DNA of 64,000 nt from Oncomelania hupensis (GCA_036898135.1 CM072516.1:58998176-59062175), one strand, 5' to 3'; counted from the stretch's first letter, positions 39,710 through 50,520 are shown. Notes: a model not told the origin generated them from the letters alone. Program-made: numbers and translations.

Positions 39710-40373
39710 TGTTACACTCGAATCGATGTTGGTGTTTTCTATCAGTATCTGATTCAGCCCCAATGCTGAATTCCTGATAGGGTGTAACTCAGATTCGTTT
39801 ATCCACGCAACCCGTCCAAACAGCATACAAGTCACAAAGTCGACGTATGAAGTTTTCCACTTTTTATTCAGCACACATCAACAACTGCATACAATTCTCA
39901 ACTCAACTCAACAACTTTCAACAACTATCAACAACTATCTAAACTTTTTTAACAGTGCGGCGCTTATATAGTCTCTACATACACGGGAACAAACGAGAAT
40001 AATCCTACATAAAACACCAGAACCAATCAAAATTAATTTCATAATCACGTGACTCACGTCATACAACCCCATTTGGAATGGAAGCTTCCATGGTAACCAA
40101 CAGAACAATCCACACGCTTCGATCGATAGTAAACAACTAATTCCCGAAAATTCTCAAACAATATCGACCAACTAAATACACTAACGTTACACAAAGCCTC
40201 TACTAATAACAACGCAAAATCAAATCAAAGATAAATACACTCTATTACTGCATGCGTTGCAAAATAAAACGAACAGATCTATCGCGCGCGTCACACACAA
40301 GCCTACCATTGCACGCGCTTCACACATAACATCGTGCGCATTTCATACGCACCATTCGCGTTTCAACGTAACA
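39710..40373 (-). repeat. 5' LTR of the gypsy element
   Basis: 664 bp. On the minus strand a TATA box (TATATAAG, around 39964-39971) lies upstream of an AATAAA (39863-39868), so transcription would start near 39935 and R would lie between them. Confidence 0.95.
39964..39971 (-). promoter_or_regulatory. TATA box in the 5' LTR
   Basis: Minus-strand ctatataagcg, well placed about 100 bp upstream of the LTR's AATAAA. The same motif is in the 3' LTR at about 34324-34331. Confidence 0.6.
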
Positions 40374-40378
40374 GTCTC
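40374..40378. repeat. 5-bp target-site duplication, right
   Basis: gtctc, matching 34065-34069. Confidence 0.9.
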
Positions 40379-40405
40379 AGACGCTTACCCCTGCCAAACG
40401 AACGA
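40374..40405 (+). mobile_element. SINE-B body, right piece
   Basis: 'gtctcagacgcttacccctg' aligns with the SINE-B segment 'gatctccaacatcacgctcccct', continuing the piece at 33985-34064. Confidence 0.6.
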
Positions 40406-40681
40406 AAGGTTTCGGGGACAACTTCACCTCTTTAATATATTGCATGACAGAGGTTTACTTTTCGGCTTAATCGTTTTTGTTTTGTTTCCACACAGGGGGC
40501 AACACTGTGATTTAAAAAAAAAACTGATACGTGGCGCTGACTTGTATGACTCTGGCGCGCTTTAAGCGATTAAAATCCGCACGTACAAAACATCGAGATG
40601 CAAAAGATATTGAAGGCCAGACACACTTCGAAAATTGCGCAATGCGTGAACTGTATTGTGGCAAAACACTTGTGATAGTAG

Positions 40682-40733
40682 CTGTTGTTGTTGTTGTTGT
40701 TGCTGCTGGTGTTATGGATTGTGATGTTGATGG

Positions 40734-40801
<68 letters not shown>

Positions 40802-40927
40802 TTACTGTTCTTTTTGACGATGATGTTGACGACGTTGATGATGGTAATTCTGATGATGATATTCTGTCTGCTGTTGTTTTTGAAGAAGAAGAAGAAGAAG
40901 AAGAAGAAGAAGAAGAAGAAGAAGAAA

Positions 40928-40958
<31 letters not shown>

Positions 40959-41043
40959 GGAGGAGGAGGAGGAGGAGGAGGAGGTGGAGGTGGAGGAGGA
41001 GAATAAAGAAGAAGAAGAAGAAGAAGAAGAAGAAGAAGAAGAA

Positions 41044-41086
<43 letters not shown>

Positions 41087-41242
41087 TTACTGTTCTTTTT
41101 GACGATGATGTTGACGACGTTGATGATGGTAATTCTGATGATGATATTCTGTCTGCTGTTGTTTTTGAAGAAGAAGAAGAAGAAGAAGAAGAAGAAGAAG
41201 AAGAAGAAGAAGAAGAAGAAGAAGAAGAAGAAGAAGAAGAAA

Positions 41243-41276
<34 letters not shown>

Positions 41277-41372
41277 GGAGGAGGAGGAGGTGGAGGTGGA
41301 GGAGGAGGATAAAGAAGAAGAAGAAGAAGAAGAAGAAGAAGAAGAAGAAGAAGAAGAAGAAGAAGAAGATGG

Positions 41373-41452
<80 letters not shown>

Positions 41453-41730
41453 TTACTGTTCTTTTTGACGATGATGTTGACGACGTTGATGATGGTAATT
41501 CTGATGATGATATTCTGTCTGCTGTTGTTTTTGAAGAAGAAGAAGAAGAAGAAGAAGAAGAAGAAGAAGAAGAAGAAGAAGAAGAAGAAGAAGAAGAAGA
41601 AGAAGAAGAAGAAGAAGAAGAAGAAGAAGAAAATGATGATGATGATGATGATGATGAGGAGGAGGAGGAGGAGGAGGTGGAGGTGGAGGAGGAGGATAAA
41701 GAAGAAGAAGAAGAAGAAGAAGAAGAAGAA

Positions 41731-41799
<69 letters not shown>
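40682..41799. repeat. Compound (GAT)n/(GAA)n/(GAG)n array with three higher-order units
   Basis: More than 1.1 kb built of GAT, GAA and GAG triplets. A non-repetitive ~85-bp core beginning gttactgttctttttgacg occurs three times (40801, 41086, 41452), 285 and 366 bp apart, both multiples of 3. Because every block keeps the 3-bp phase, a frame of 460 codons (Asp/Glu-rich, 40531-41913) and others in different frames stay open. I treat it as satellite-like DNA and not as a gene, although an acidic protein cannot be excluded. Confidence 0.9.
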
Positions 41800-41997
41800 A
41801 CTTTAGCTACCACTCAGCCTTTAGGTGTTATTTACCTTTGTTTTTTCTTAAAGTTCAAAATCGCTAAGATCAATAATAGTACAGAAACGTTTGGCGCTGT
41901 ATCTCAAACCTGACTAAACCGACTTTGATAATGTTTTGTTTGGAGATAGTTCAGATAGTGGCCCATCCATTCATGTGTTTCTCTCACTTGTTACTTT

Positions 41998-42884
41998 ATC
42001 CTATCCTATCTTATCCTATCCCATAACTTGAAGGTCACTGGGGCACCACAGATTATCCTTTAACCAGCATGCTCCCTCTTTCTCTGTCCTCAGCAACCCT
42101 CATGGGTTCGCTCAGTATCAAGCCAGTCCATTCACAAATGTTGTCCTCCCACCTCTTTTCCTGTCTCCTTCTCCTTCTGCCTACTTGCACCCTGCCTTGT
42201 AGGATGGTCTTTGCAAGGCCTGATGCTCTGGTGACGTGGCCATACCACTGTGAGCAGGTCATCGTGTAGTCCAATGGCTTGTGTGATGATCTGTCAGACT
42301 TTTGTCGTTGATGATGTGCTGGGTATAGGAAATGCCCAGAAGTCTTCTGTAGCACCTCATCTCCATTCTTTGTTCTTCGTTGTAGATCTGCTGTGATGGT
42401 CCATGTTTCGCAAGCGTAGCTGACGATGGAGATGACAAGGTAGCGCAGCAGCCTTACCTTGGAATATAGACTGACGGTCTTGTCTTTCCAAATGGTCTTC
42501 AACCTTGCCAGAGTATAGCAGTTGTTTGTGCGATCCGGAAGAGTACTTCCTGTCGGGACCCATTGTCTGATACAATAGCTCCTAAATATTTGAAGCTATG
42601 CATTGTGTTGAGGAATTGGCCTTGGACTTTGATGTCCGTGTTGATGCCATTGGTGTTGTTGGTCATCATTTTGGTCTTCTATGCATTTATTTCCATTCCA
42701 TAGGCTCTGGAGGTGGTGTCAAGCCTCTGTTGTACCAGCTGTTCAACATGTTGTTCCTCTCCAGCCAATCCATCGATGTCATCCGCAAAACGAAGGTCGG
42801 AGATTGCTCTACCCCCTAAGCTGACTGTGCCTTCATGGTCTGCAAGGGCATCTGACATGATGCGCTCTAGGAAGATGTTGATGT
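41998..42884 (-). mobile_element. RTE LINE fragment, C-terminal third
   Basis: Minus-strand match from the 'LERIMSDAL' region at 42884, through FADDIDG (around 42775) to the tail (ctatc)n at 41998. Internal deletions remove part of the 'KKRKLRW' segment near 42250. Several frameshifts. Confidence 0.85.
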
Positions 42885-43508
42885 TCTTTAGGATAATCCA
42901 AAAATTGTCTCGAAAATTAACGCTTTTGGAAATGCTGGTTTTTAGCCATGTTTATGAGTATCTGGAAATACATTTGAATGGCATGTCGTCTTGGTACTTA
43001 CGAAATCTACCAGCCCGTAAAAATGGGTACAAAGAGGAATTGTGCAATATATACGTGGAGTAGGTAGTCTCGCTGTAAGAAATGGGACTGCAGTTAGTGA
43101 AACACATCTAATATAATCGCACACAATGACAGTTCAGTAAACTGAGATTGAACAAAGAAAGTAATAATGACTACGACAATTAAACAGCCCACCATTGCTG
43201 CAAGTTTGCTTTGCGTAATTTTTTTTAAAAGAATCTCAACTTTTTTTTTCCAAATGTGTAAACTCCCATTCACATTCACATTCACATAGGTAAACGCAAT
43301 TTTTTTTAAAAATATACTTCTATTTTTTAATTCGCTAAAGGTTACAAAACCTAAAGGTAACGGTCAATATCGTATAGATCGAAGATTTACACTGTTGCAG
43401 CTATGCGTTTCAATGCTCTGGTTCTTTGTATCAAACTTATCGCTAAAGAAATCCTAGCATGAAAAACAGTTTTATTGCTGTAATGTTGTATCATATTGTT
43501 TAAATAGT
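42885..43508. other. Non-coding sequence, nothing recognised
   Basis: AT-rich with short A and T runs. No supported frame. Confidence 0.4.
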
Positions 43509-43510
<2 letters not shown>

Positions 43511-43587
<77 letters not shown>

Positions 43588-43618
43588 TTGTGTGTGAATG
43601 TGTGTGTGTGTGAACGTG
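43511..43618. repeat. (CT)n then (GT)n microsatellite
   Basis: About 70 bp of pure CT followed by GT-rich sequence. Confidence 0.95.
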
Positions 43619-44353
43619 TGTTAATTGTCACGAGAGGCTAGTTTTAGACACTGCAGTAAGGCTTCTCGCCTTAAAAAGTTCATCCTTCTTTGGCATTTGT
43701 AACTTAAAGTCGATGCTTAGCAGACGACAAAAGTTAGGTTGTTCTAAGCATGTATAGGGAAGATTCTCACTAGGTAGGCAGTGACATCATCCTGCTGACC
43801 TATACCCGTCAACACCTGCGAGAGCGTAAAGGATCATGGGATTTTGCGTGCTTTAGCGAACCACAGCGTTAAGATACGTCATTCTTTGTCTAACCCGCAC
43901 ACGAGAAGGACGCACATGCTGAAAGATCTCTCTCAGAAGACTACGTAGGTGACTTGTGAAATTCATTCATCGCAGTATAGCCATAGCCTGACATTGTCAA
44001 AAAGGTAAATGATCAATCTTTTGTTTCACCGCGATCTATTGATATTATTGTTGGATTATGTTTGTGAAGTCTTGCCATGTTTTATAATTGTGAATGTTAG
44101 TAAAACTTTGCTTGACAACGTGGCTGACCCACGCGACCGATTTCGACACCATGAGGTAGCCCCACGGACCCACTGTTGTTTCTCCCATTCGTATTATTGC
44201 AAGCCAGTGGCTGTACCGGAGAAAGTATATAATTGTTAATTATTTCTCCCTGTGTTTATGTTAGCCATGATGTATATATTTAGGGATTATGTTGGAGATT
44301 CCAGTGGACCACGGATTTAGAAGATTGTTCGTCTCTTATCTGTATAAGTGGAG
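43619..44353. other. Non-repetitive sequence, nothing firm
   Basis: Contains a possible donor (caaaaag/gtaaat, around 44003) after a moderately GC-rich stretch (43800-44000), so an upstream exon of a plus-strand gene is possible. Not supported further. Confidence 0.3.
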
Positions 44354-44791
44354 ATGATCTCGCTGAGAGCTGTTTCGGCCAAAAGTGAGATGCTCTGCAC
44401 ACCCTTTGTAAGCAAGGCGTTGCAGAAAATCGTCTTATGTTTTGCAGACAAGCAGGCTTGGTCTGAGGCAGGAAATAGACCACTGAGAGTCAACCCTGAC
44501 ATTCGGCCTGCACTTGAGCAGAGAGCATTGAGCTCCAATAACTCAGTAGTCAACAAACAAGAAGAGGAGACAACAGCACCGCACCTCGAAGTTCAAGTTA
44601 AGTGCTCTAGAACAAGTGCCCGAACACTGATCTTTAGGGACTGTGCGATAGTCCACTCTCCTGAAAAAAGAACATTAGGCAAAACAAGAATAAAGCCCAG
44701 TGATGAGACAGTAGCAAATATGGAGAACAGTAGCAGAATAGACCCATCAGAGAGCGAACTACTAGAAGTGAATCTTGGACTGTTAAGTTAA
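44354..44791 (+). CDS. Unidentified open frame with downstream AATAAA
   Basis: 145 codons from the ATG at 44354, in non-repetitive sequence. The product is hydrophilic, with Ser/Glu-rich C-terminal half and no motif I recognise. AATAAA follows at 44862-44867, 70 bp after the stop. A splice acceptor upstream is possible (ggagattccag around 44304) but weak. It may be a terminal exon, a retroelement gag remnant or chance. Confidence 0.25.
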   Translation: MISLRAVSAKSEMLCTPFVSKALQKIVLCFADKQAWSEAGNRPLRVNPDIRPALEQRALSSNNSVVNKQEEETTAPHLEVQVKCSRTSARTLIFRDCAIVHSPEKRTLGKTRIKPSDETVANMENSSRIDPSESELLEVNLGLLS

Positions 44792-44993
44792 TCCTAGGTG
44801 TATTACGGTTTGGACATTTAAGTAAGTGTAGTGATTAGAAGATTAGATATAGAGTAGAGGAAATAAATGTGTGATATTTACTGTTATCTGTTTACGAGTA
44901 GACACGCGCGCACCTATTGCAAAGCAAATTCCGTCCATTTTAGCAACGAAAATGTGCTTCTGCTTTGTTATTAAAAGTATTATAAGTACCTTC

Positions 44994-45267
44994 ACTAACA
45001 AGAACATTCGCATTGGTAACAGTCCACACGCGTGCACCTTTAATTGCAATACAAATTTTGTAATGGGGGCCATGTCCCGGTTGAGCGTACTTAAATGATG
45101 CGACCTTGACATTACTCTAAATAGATCGATGAGGAATGATCGGAATTACCTACTATCAGATATTGGGTGCTCGCATGCAAGAGGAAGCTCCCCAAAGGCA
45201 CTTGTCGCCTGTTCTACTCTGGAACAACGGAATCATGGTCCTAGACTTCATTGCAGTAGGTCTATCG
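44994..45267. repeat. Perfect 274-bp inverted repeat, left arm
   Basis: Reverse complement of 46647-46920 with no mismatch seen. The spacer is 1379 bp. Confidence 0.95.
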
Positions 45268-45422
45268 ACCCGGACTGACATCAGCGACACGGACACAGAG
45301 AATGTGCACGAATTTGTTTATGCATCTGGTGAATTGAACTAATAATACTTTCACCGGAATTAGGCAGGAGAGACCCTAGGACACGGAACTGAAGAACGAT
45401 ATTAGTATTACATTGTAACCTA

Positions 45423-46164
45423 TGACGGCCTGCTAGCGCCAATACCTGATAATTATAAATATCATGGTATAGTTTCAAATATCATGGGATAATTACAAGT
45501 ATCAAGGGATATTTAAAATTATCATTGAAAAATTACAAATATCTTCGCTTGATCATGTTTACATTTCAGTTTTGGCTCTATCAATCTGCCTGGAAATGCG
45601 CCCAAACCGAAATTTGAATATCACATAATAATTACAACGTTAACTTGATAATTAAGGCGGCTTACTAGCGCCAAAACTTGCATTTACAGGTATTGGTGAT
45701 AATGGTAATTAACACGTGTTCTGTGTAATTCACATTATGACAGCCTACTAGCGCTAAAATCTGATTATTACAAATAATCATGGGATAATTACAAATATCA
45801 ACGACATATTTACAATTCACATTAAAAATTGTAATTATTAAGTAAAAAGTACGATTTTTAGTATTGGCGCATTTCCAGACCGGTTGCTAGAGCTAAAACT
45901 AAAAATTAAACATGATTATGCTACGCTATTTGAAATGTTTAGTGATGGTTGTAATTATCTTTAAATAATTTGAACTATCTTACTATATTTGTTATTATTA
46001 CGCGAAAATAATCAGGTTTTGACGCTGGGAAGGTGTGGCAAATACTGATATTTATTACTTAACACTGTGGATTACCGGTATCTCTGTAAATTACGCAGAA
46101 CACGTATTAATTTCAAATTTTCCGTGATACTGGTAACTTTCGGTTTTGGCGCTATTAGGCCGTC
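45423..46164. mobile_element. MITE-like element with internal repeats
   Basis: The left end 'tgacggcctgctagcgcc' recurs inverted at the right end ('ggcgctattaggccgtca', to 46164) with two mismatches. The interior repeats the 'ctagcgcyaaaac' and 'tggataattacaaatatca'-type words in both orientations (around 45440-45545, 45650-45680, 45740-45800 and 46015-46160). Possible imperfect duplication 'gtaacc' outside both ends. Non-coding. Confidence 0.6.
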
Positions 46165-46419
46165 AGAGTAACCAGATCCGATGAACGCTGTTGTTGTTTA
46201 ACCTAACCAAAGACCCCAGAATTCAAACAGTACTTGGATCACGTCTGCAGAAATCTGTAATTTTTTATTAGACAGTGGTGTTTTGCCTTATACCCCTGTT
46301 TTAAATAGCTCAAAAGAGAGGTAAATGTAAAATGGTGTTTTTTTCAAGGAATGTATGAGCGTGATGAACAGAAACCGTTTCTTCATATGCACGTTTATTA
46401 ATTAATTAATTTATTTAAT

Positions 46420-46510
46420 AGCTCTTATGTAGCCCATTTCCAGCTCAAGAGCGGCTCAAGGCGCTGGCCGATACAGAATCTAACTCGACCCTCCCGAGGC
46501 GCCTATGTGC
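46420..46510 (-). mobile_element. SINE-A, 3' end fragment
   Basis: Minus-strand end 'gctcttgagctggaaatggg' plus the 'ccttgagccgctcttgagc' and 'gcgcctcggg' blocks, as at 10120-10200, with an att-rich tail at 46395-46420. Confidence 0.75.
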
Positions 46511-46646
46511 TGCCGTAGATTGATCACTCATTCATTGTTATAGGCTTGGGCGTTCTAGGATGTGGATGTACGCTTACATGGAGACGATATAGCTTACAGA
46601 AGGAAACTGATTTCACCAAATGCATGTACCAGTAGTAGAGGTTGGC

Positions 46647-46920
46647 CGATAGACCTACTGCAATGAAGTCTAGGACCATGATTCCGTTGTTCCAGAGTAG
46701 AACAGGCGACAAGTGCCTTTGGGGAGCTTCCTCTTGCATGCGAGCACCCAATATCTGATAGTAGGTAATTCCGATCATTCCTCATCGATCTATTTAGAGT
46801 AATGTCAAGGTCGCATCATTTAAGTACGCTCAACCGGGACATGGCCCCCATTACAAAATTTGTATTGCAATTAAAGGTGCACGCGTGTGGACTGTTACCA
46901 ATGCGAATGTTCTTGTTAGT
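46647..46920. repeat. Perfect 274-bp inverted repeat, right arm
   Basis: Reverse complement of 44994-45267. Its right edge is exactly the 5' junction of the RTE LINE, and it supplies the ATG and first ~40 codons of the LINE's open frame. Confidence 0.95.
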
Positions 46921-49399
46921 TGGCCAAGATGCGCACCGCAACTGGGGAGACACATGCGGACCCCACTGCAACAACGAGACAAATGACAGGGGTCTGAGGC
47001 TATTGGAGTTTGCCAGATACAACAATCTGGTACTGGCAAACACGCTTGGTCTCCACAAAAAATCCAGACGATGGACATGGCACAGTCCCGGCGGGGAACA
47101 TCACAACCAGATCGACTACATCATGGTCAAGAAACGCTTCAGATCAAGCATCAACATTGGCAGGACACGCACTTTTCCAGGAGCAGACATTGGAAGTGAC
47201 CACGATCTCGTGATGATGTCTTTCCGGCTCCATTTGAAGAGAGTAAATACAGCAAAGTGCACTAGGCTGAAGTTCGACCTGGACAAACTGCAAGACCCGG
47301 AGGTGGCAAAAATATTTCAGGCCACAATTGGAGGGAAATTTGCACCACTGCTTATTTTGGGGGCAGGCGAAGTAGATGTCAACACCATGACCAATACCTT
47401 CAACTCAGCTGTAACAGATGCCGCCACTGAGATCCTTGGCAAGCACCGACCAAAGAAGAAGCCGTGGATCACACCTGAACTTTTGGATCTGTGTGATAAA
47501 CGAAGAGAGTTAAAAAAGAAAAAGAACACCTCACAGGGAGCTGATGTCTACCGAAAAATCAACAATGACATCCGAAAAGGCATGCGCACAGCAAAGGAGA
47601 ACTGGATAGAAGATCAATGCCAGGAAATAGAGAACAATCTGAACAAGAACAACAGCAAGAAGGCCTACCAGACTGTGAAGCGGCTGACAAGTGTTAAACA
47701 GCCCAAAGTCTCCACTATCCAAAGCAAGTCTGGCATTTGCCTTACAGAAGAACAAGAAGTCTTGGACAGATGGACAGAGTACTGCTCTGACCTTTACAAC
47801 CATACACCAAATGGAGACCCATCAGTTCTAGCATGCCCCGAGAGCAGAGAAGAAGAAGAAATCCTCCCAATTCTCCGGGAAGAAGTTGAGGCAGCAGTGC
47901 AATCGCTGAAGAAAGGGAAGTCAGCGGGAGTGGACAACATACCAGCGGAACTGCTACAAGCAGGAGGAGAAGCGATGACTGATGCTCTCACCACTATCTG
48001 TAACAAGATCTGGCAGAATGGGGAATGGCCTACACCATGGACCCAGTCGCTTGTCATCACTCTTCCTAAAAAAGGTAACCTTCAGGAGTGTGAAAATTAC
48101 CGCACCATCAGCCTCATCAGCCATCCCAGCAAGGTCCTCCTGAAAATAATACTCAACAGGTTGAAACCACAAGCTGAACAAATCATAGCTGAAGAACAAG
48201 CAGGATTCATGGCAGGGCGAAGTACCACTGAACAGATTTTCAACCTCAGAATAATCTGTGAGAAATACCTACAGCACCAACAACATCTATATCATGTGTT
48301 CATAGACTTCAAGAAGGCATTTGACCGAGTCTGGCATGCAGCTCTATGGGCAACCATGAAAGTGTACAACATCAGCCCTAAAATCATAGAAGTCATCAAA
48401 AGCCTGTATGACAAGGCTACCAGTGCAGTCCTCCATAACAGCGTCATCGGGAACTGGTTCAGAACAACAATCGGTGTGCGTCAAGGATGCCTACTCTCTC
48501 CAACACTCTTCAACATCTTCCTAGAGCGCATCATGTCAGATGCTCTTGCAGATCACGAAGGCACAGTCAGCATAGGGGGCAGAGCAATCTCCAATCTTCG
48601 TTTTGCGGATGATATTGATGGATTGGCTGGAGAGGAACAAGAACTTGAACAGCTTGTACAGAGGCTTGACACCACCTCCAGAGCTTATGGAATGGAAATA
48701 AGTGCAGAGAAGACCAAAATGATGACCAACAACACCAATGGCATCAACACGGACATCAAAGTACAAGGCCAATCCCTCAACACAGTGCACAGCTTCAAAT
48801 ATTTAGGAGCCATTGTGTCAGACAATGGGTCTCGACAGGAAGTCCTCTCCAGGATCGCACAAACAACTGCTGCCCTGACAAGGTTGAAGCCCATTTGGAA
48901 AGACAGAACCATCAGTCTACATTCCAAAGTAAGACTGCTGCGATCTCTGGTCATCTCCATCTTCCTATATGCTTGCGAAGCATGGACCCTCACAGCAGAT
49001 CTCCAACGAAGAATACAAAGCATGGAGATGAGGTGCTACAGAAGACTTCTGTGCATTTCCTATACCCAACACATCACCAACGTTGAAGTCCGACAGACCA
49101 TCACACAAGCCATTGGACAACACGATGACCTGCTCACAGTGGTGAAGAAACGGAAACTCCGATGGTATGGCCACGTCACCAGATCATCAGGCCTTGCAAA
49201 GACCATTCTGCAAGGCACAGTGCAAGGAGGTAGAAGAAGGGGGAGACCGAAAAAGAGGTGGGAGGACAACATTCGAGAATGGACTGGTTTGACACTGAGC
49301 GAAGCCATGAGGGCTGCTGAGGACAGAGAAAGATGGAGTATGCTGGTTAAGCGATCATCTGTGGTGCCCCTACGACCTTCGGGTTATGGGACAGGATAG
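46802..49399 (+). CDS. RTE-type LINE polyprotein, truncated EN plus intact RT
   Basis: 865 codons without a stop. Codons 1-40 come from the adjacent inverted-repeat arm, not the LINE. LINE protein starts at 'GQDAHRNWGD', just past the GDWNAK motif of the endonuclease, so EN retains only its end, including SDHD (around residue 137). RT is complete: FIDFKKAFDRVWH (around 501), GVRQGCLLSPTLFN and FADDIDG (601-607). The C-terminal region follows (KRKLRWYGHVTRSS, GRPKKRWEDN). The stop lies in the first tail pentamer, so there is almost no 3' UTR. RT would be active by motif, but without EN the copy cannot nick DNA itself. Confidence 0.9.
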   Translation: MSRSHHLSTLNRDMAPITKFVLQLKVHACGLLPMRMFLLVGQDAHRNWGDTCGPHCNNETNDRGLRLLEFARYNNLVLANTLGLHKKSRRWTWHSPGGEHHNQIDYIMVKKRFRSSINIGRTRTFPGADIGSDHDLVMMSFRLHLKRVNTAKCTRLKFDLDKLQDPEVAKIFQATIGGKFAPLLILGAGEVDVNTMTNTFNSAVTDAATEILGKHRPKKKPWITPELLDLCDKRRELKKKKNTSQGADVYRKINNDIRKGMRTAKENWIEDQCQEIENNLNKNNSKKAYQTVKRLTSVKQPKVSTIQSKSGICLTEEQEVLDRWTEYCSDLYNHTPNGDPSVLACPESREEEEILPILREEVEAAVQSLKKGKSAGVDNIPAELLQAGGEAMTDALTTICNKIWQNGEWPTPWTQSLVITLPKKGNLQECENYRTISLISHPSKVLLKIILNRLKPQAEQIIAEEQAGFMAGRSTTEQIFNLRIICEKYLQHQQHLYHVFIDFKKAFDRVWHAALWATMKVYNISPKIIEVIKSLYDKATSAVLHNSVIGNWFRTTIGVRQGCLLSPTLFNIFLERIMSDALADHEGTVSIGGRAISNLRFADDIDGLAGEEQELEQLVQRLDTTSRAYGMEISAEKTKMMTNNTNGINTDIKVQGQSLNTVHSFKYLGAIVSDNGSRQEVLSRIAQTTAALTRLKPIWKDRTISLHSKVRLLRSLVISIFLYACEAWTLTADLQRRIQSMEMRCYRRLLCISYTQHITNVEVRQTITQAIGQHDDLLTVVKKRKLRWYGHVTRSSGLAKTILQGTVQGGRRRGRPKKRWEDNIREWTGLTLSEAMRAAEDRERWSMLVKRSSVVPLRPSGYGTG

Positions 49400-49413
49400 G
49401 ATAGGATAGTAGT
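46921..49413 (+). mobile_element. RTE-type LINE copy, 5'-truncated
   Basis: From the junction with the inverted-repeat arm to the (gatag)n tail at 49394-49413. It is the best-preserved RTE of the window and the reference for the seven other pieces. Confidence 0.9.
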
Positions 49414-49766
49414 AGAGATGCATCATGTCCTTTCTTTACAACGACCGATATGTCTAAACTATGCCTATTACATTGTGTTGGAAGTAATGTGCTTGGATGA
49501 CGTTAAAAGGCACTGTTCTCTTTCCTACGAAACTGGCGCATTGCGCGACGCTCAGCAGAAAACCCGTTTTCTTTTCCATGGTAGTCTGCAGGATCGAAGT
49601 GAAGAGTTCAGTCAGTCTGCTTGCTTTGATGGCTAATCAGCACTGGTTAGAACGCTATAACGTAGATTTTTTAAATAATAAATACGCTATCTTATATCAT
49701 ACAATCACAGATCCTACAGTTACAAAGAGATGTGAGCAACACCCAGAAAAGAATAGATGTAGGTTA

Positions 49767-49768
<2 letters not shown>

Positions 49769-49836
<68 letters not shown>
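49769..49836. repeat. (AAT)n microsatellite
   Basis: About 66 bp pure (taa)n. Confidence 0.95.
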
Positions 49837-49837
<1 letters not shown>

Positions 49838-50520
49838 GGATTTTTATATAGCGGGTACTCCAGCCTATGACCAGACTCAACACGCTTTATATAATCATTA
49901 CATATAAATACATGCACTCGATAAAACATTGCTTTTGCTACAATACACCAAAAGACAGAACAGTAAGGGTACAACTATTTACAACTATGTACACAAATTA
50001 CAAAAAAAAGACAGAAATAGACTATTTGCAACTATGTACACAAATGACAGAAAAGACAGAAATAGAATAGCAAAAAACCTATTCACAGCTATTTATATGC
50101 CCGGTTAGGCCCAAGAGGAAAAACAGTATAAATATGTACAGCCGTGTATACACTTATGGATCAGAAGGAGACAAAAGAGGAGAGTATGGCAGCGGGATAC
50201 AAATCAGTCTGAATAATGCAGTTTGAAGAGGTGGGTTTTGAGGGCCTTTTTGAATGCTTGTGTTGATTGTATGTTGCGGATATGGGAGGGAAGGGAATTC
50301 CACTGCTTAGGTGCGGCGTAGGCGAATGCACGTTGGCCGTATGTCTTAGTGCGGGTGACGGGAACCTTGAGTGTGCGAGTTTCAGCAGAAGATGTTAAAG
50401 TGCGTGAAGGGGAGTAGACAGACAGCAGGGCAGCAATGTAGGAGGAACAAGAATCAGTGAAGAAGTTGTGACAGAGAACAGAGAGTTTGTACTCTATGCG
50501 TGCTTGCTTAGTACGCGATA
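49769..50520 (-). mobile_element. Retroposon-like repeat with (TTA)n 3' end
   Basis: After (AAT)n comes 'cggatttttatatagcgggt' and 'ctcaacacgcttta', the reversed form of an end '...agcgctttgag...gctatataaa(tta)n' used by several elements here. The interior (50200-50520) is GC-richer and looks like repeat-derived sequence with broken frames. Element class unknown. Confidence 0.45.

Larger units (their letters stand above)
34070..40373 (-). mobile_element. Ty3/gypsy-type LTR retrotransposon, integrase before RT
   Basis: A complete insertion of 6304 bp: 664-bp LTRs beginning TGTTAC and ending GTAACA, a 5-bp duplication gtctc on both sides, a primer-binding site, a polypurine tract, and a gag-pol frame on the minus strand. 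The domain order is Gag, protease, integrase, RT, the Gmr1-like order, not that of most gypsy elements (RT before integrase). A SINE interrupts RT, and no RNase H is recognisable before the 3' LTR. LTRs differ at about 4 of 664 positions, so insertion is young, yet the copy is defective. It landed inside a SINE-B. Confidence 0.93.

Noticed and set aside
40512..41813. Poly-Ser frame of 433 codons and poly-Met/Lys frames over the triplet array
   Set aside because: They are alternative readings of a 3-bp-period array; all frames stay open for the same reason.
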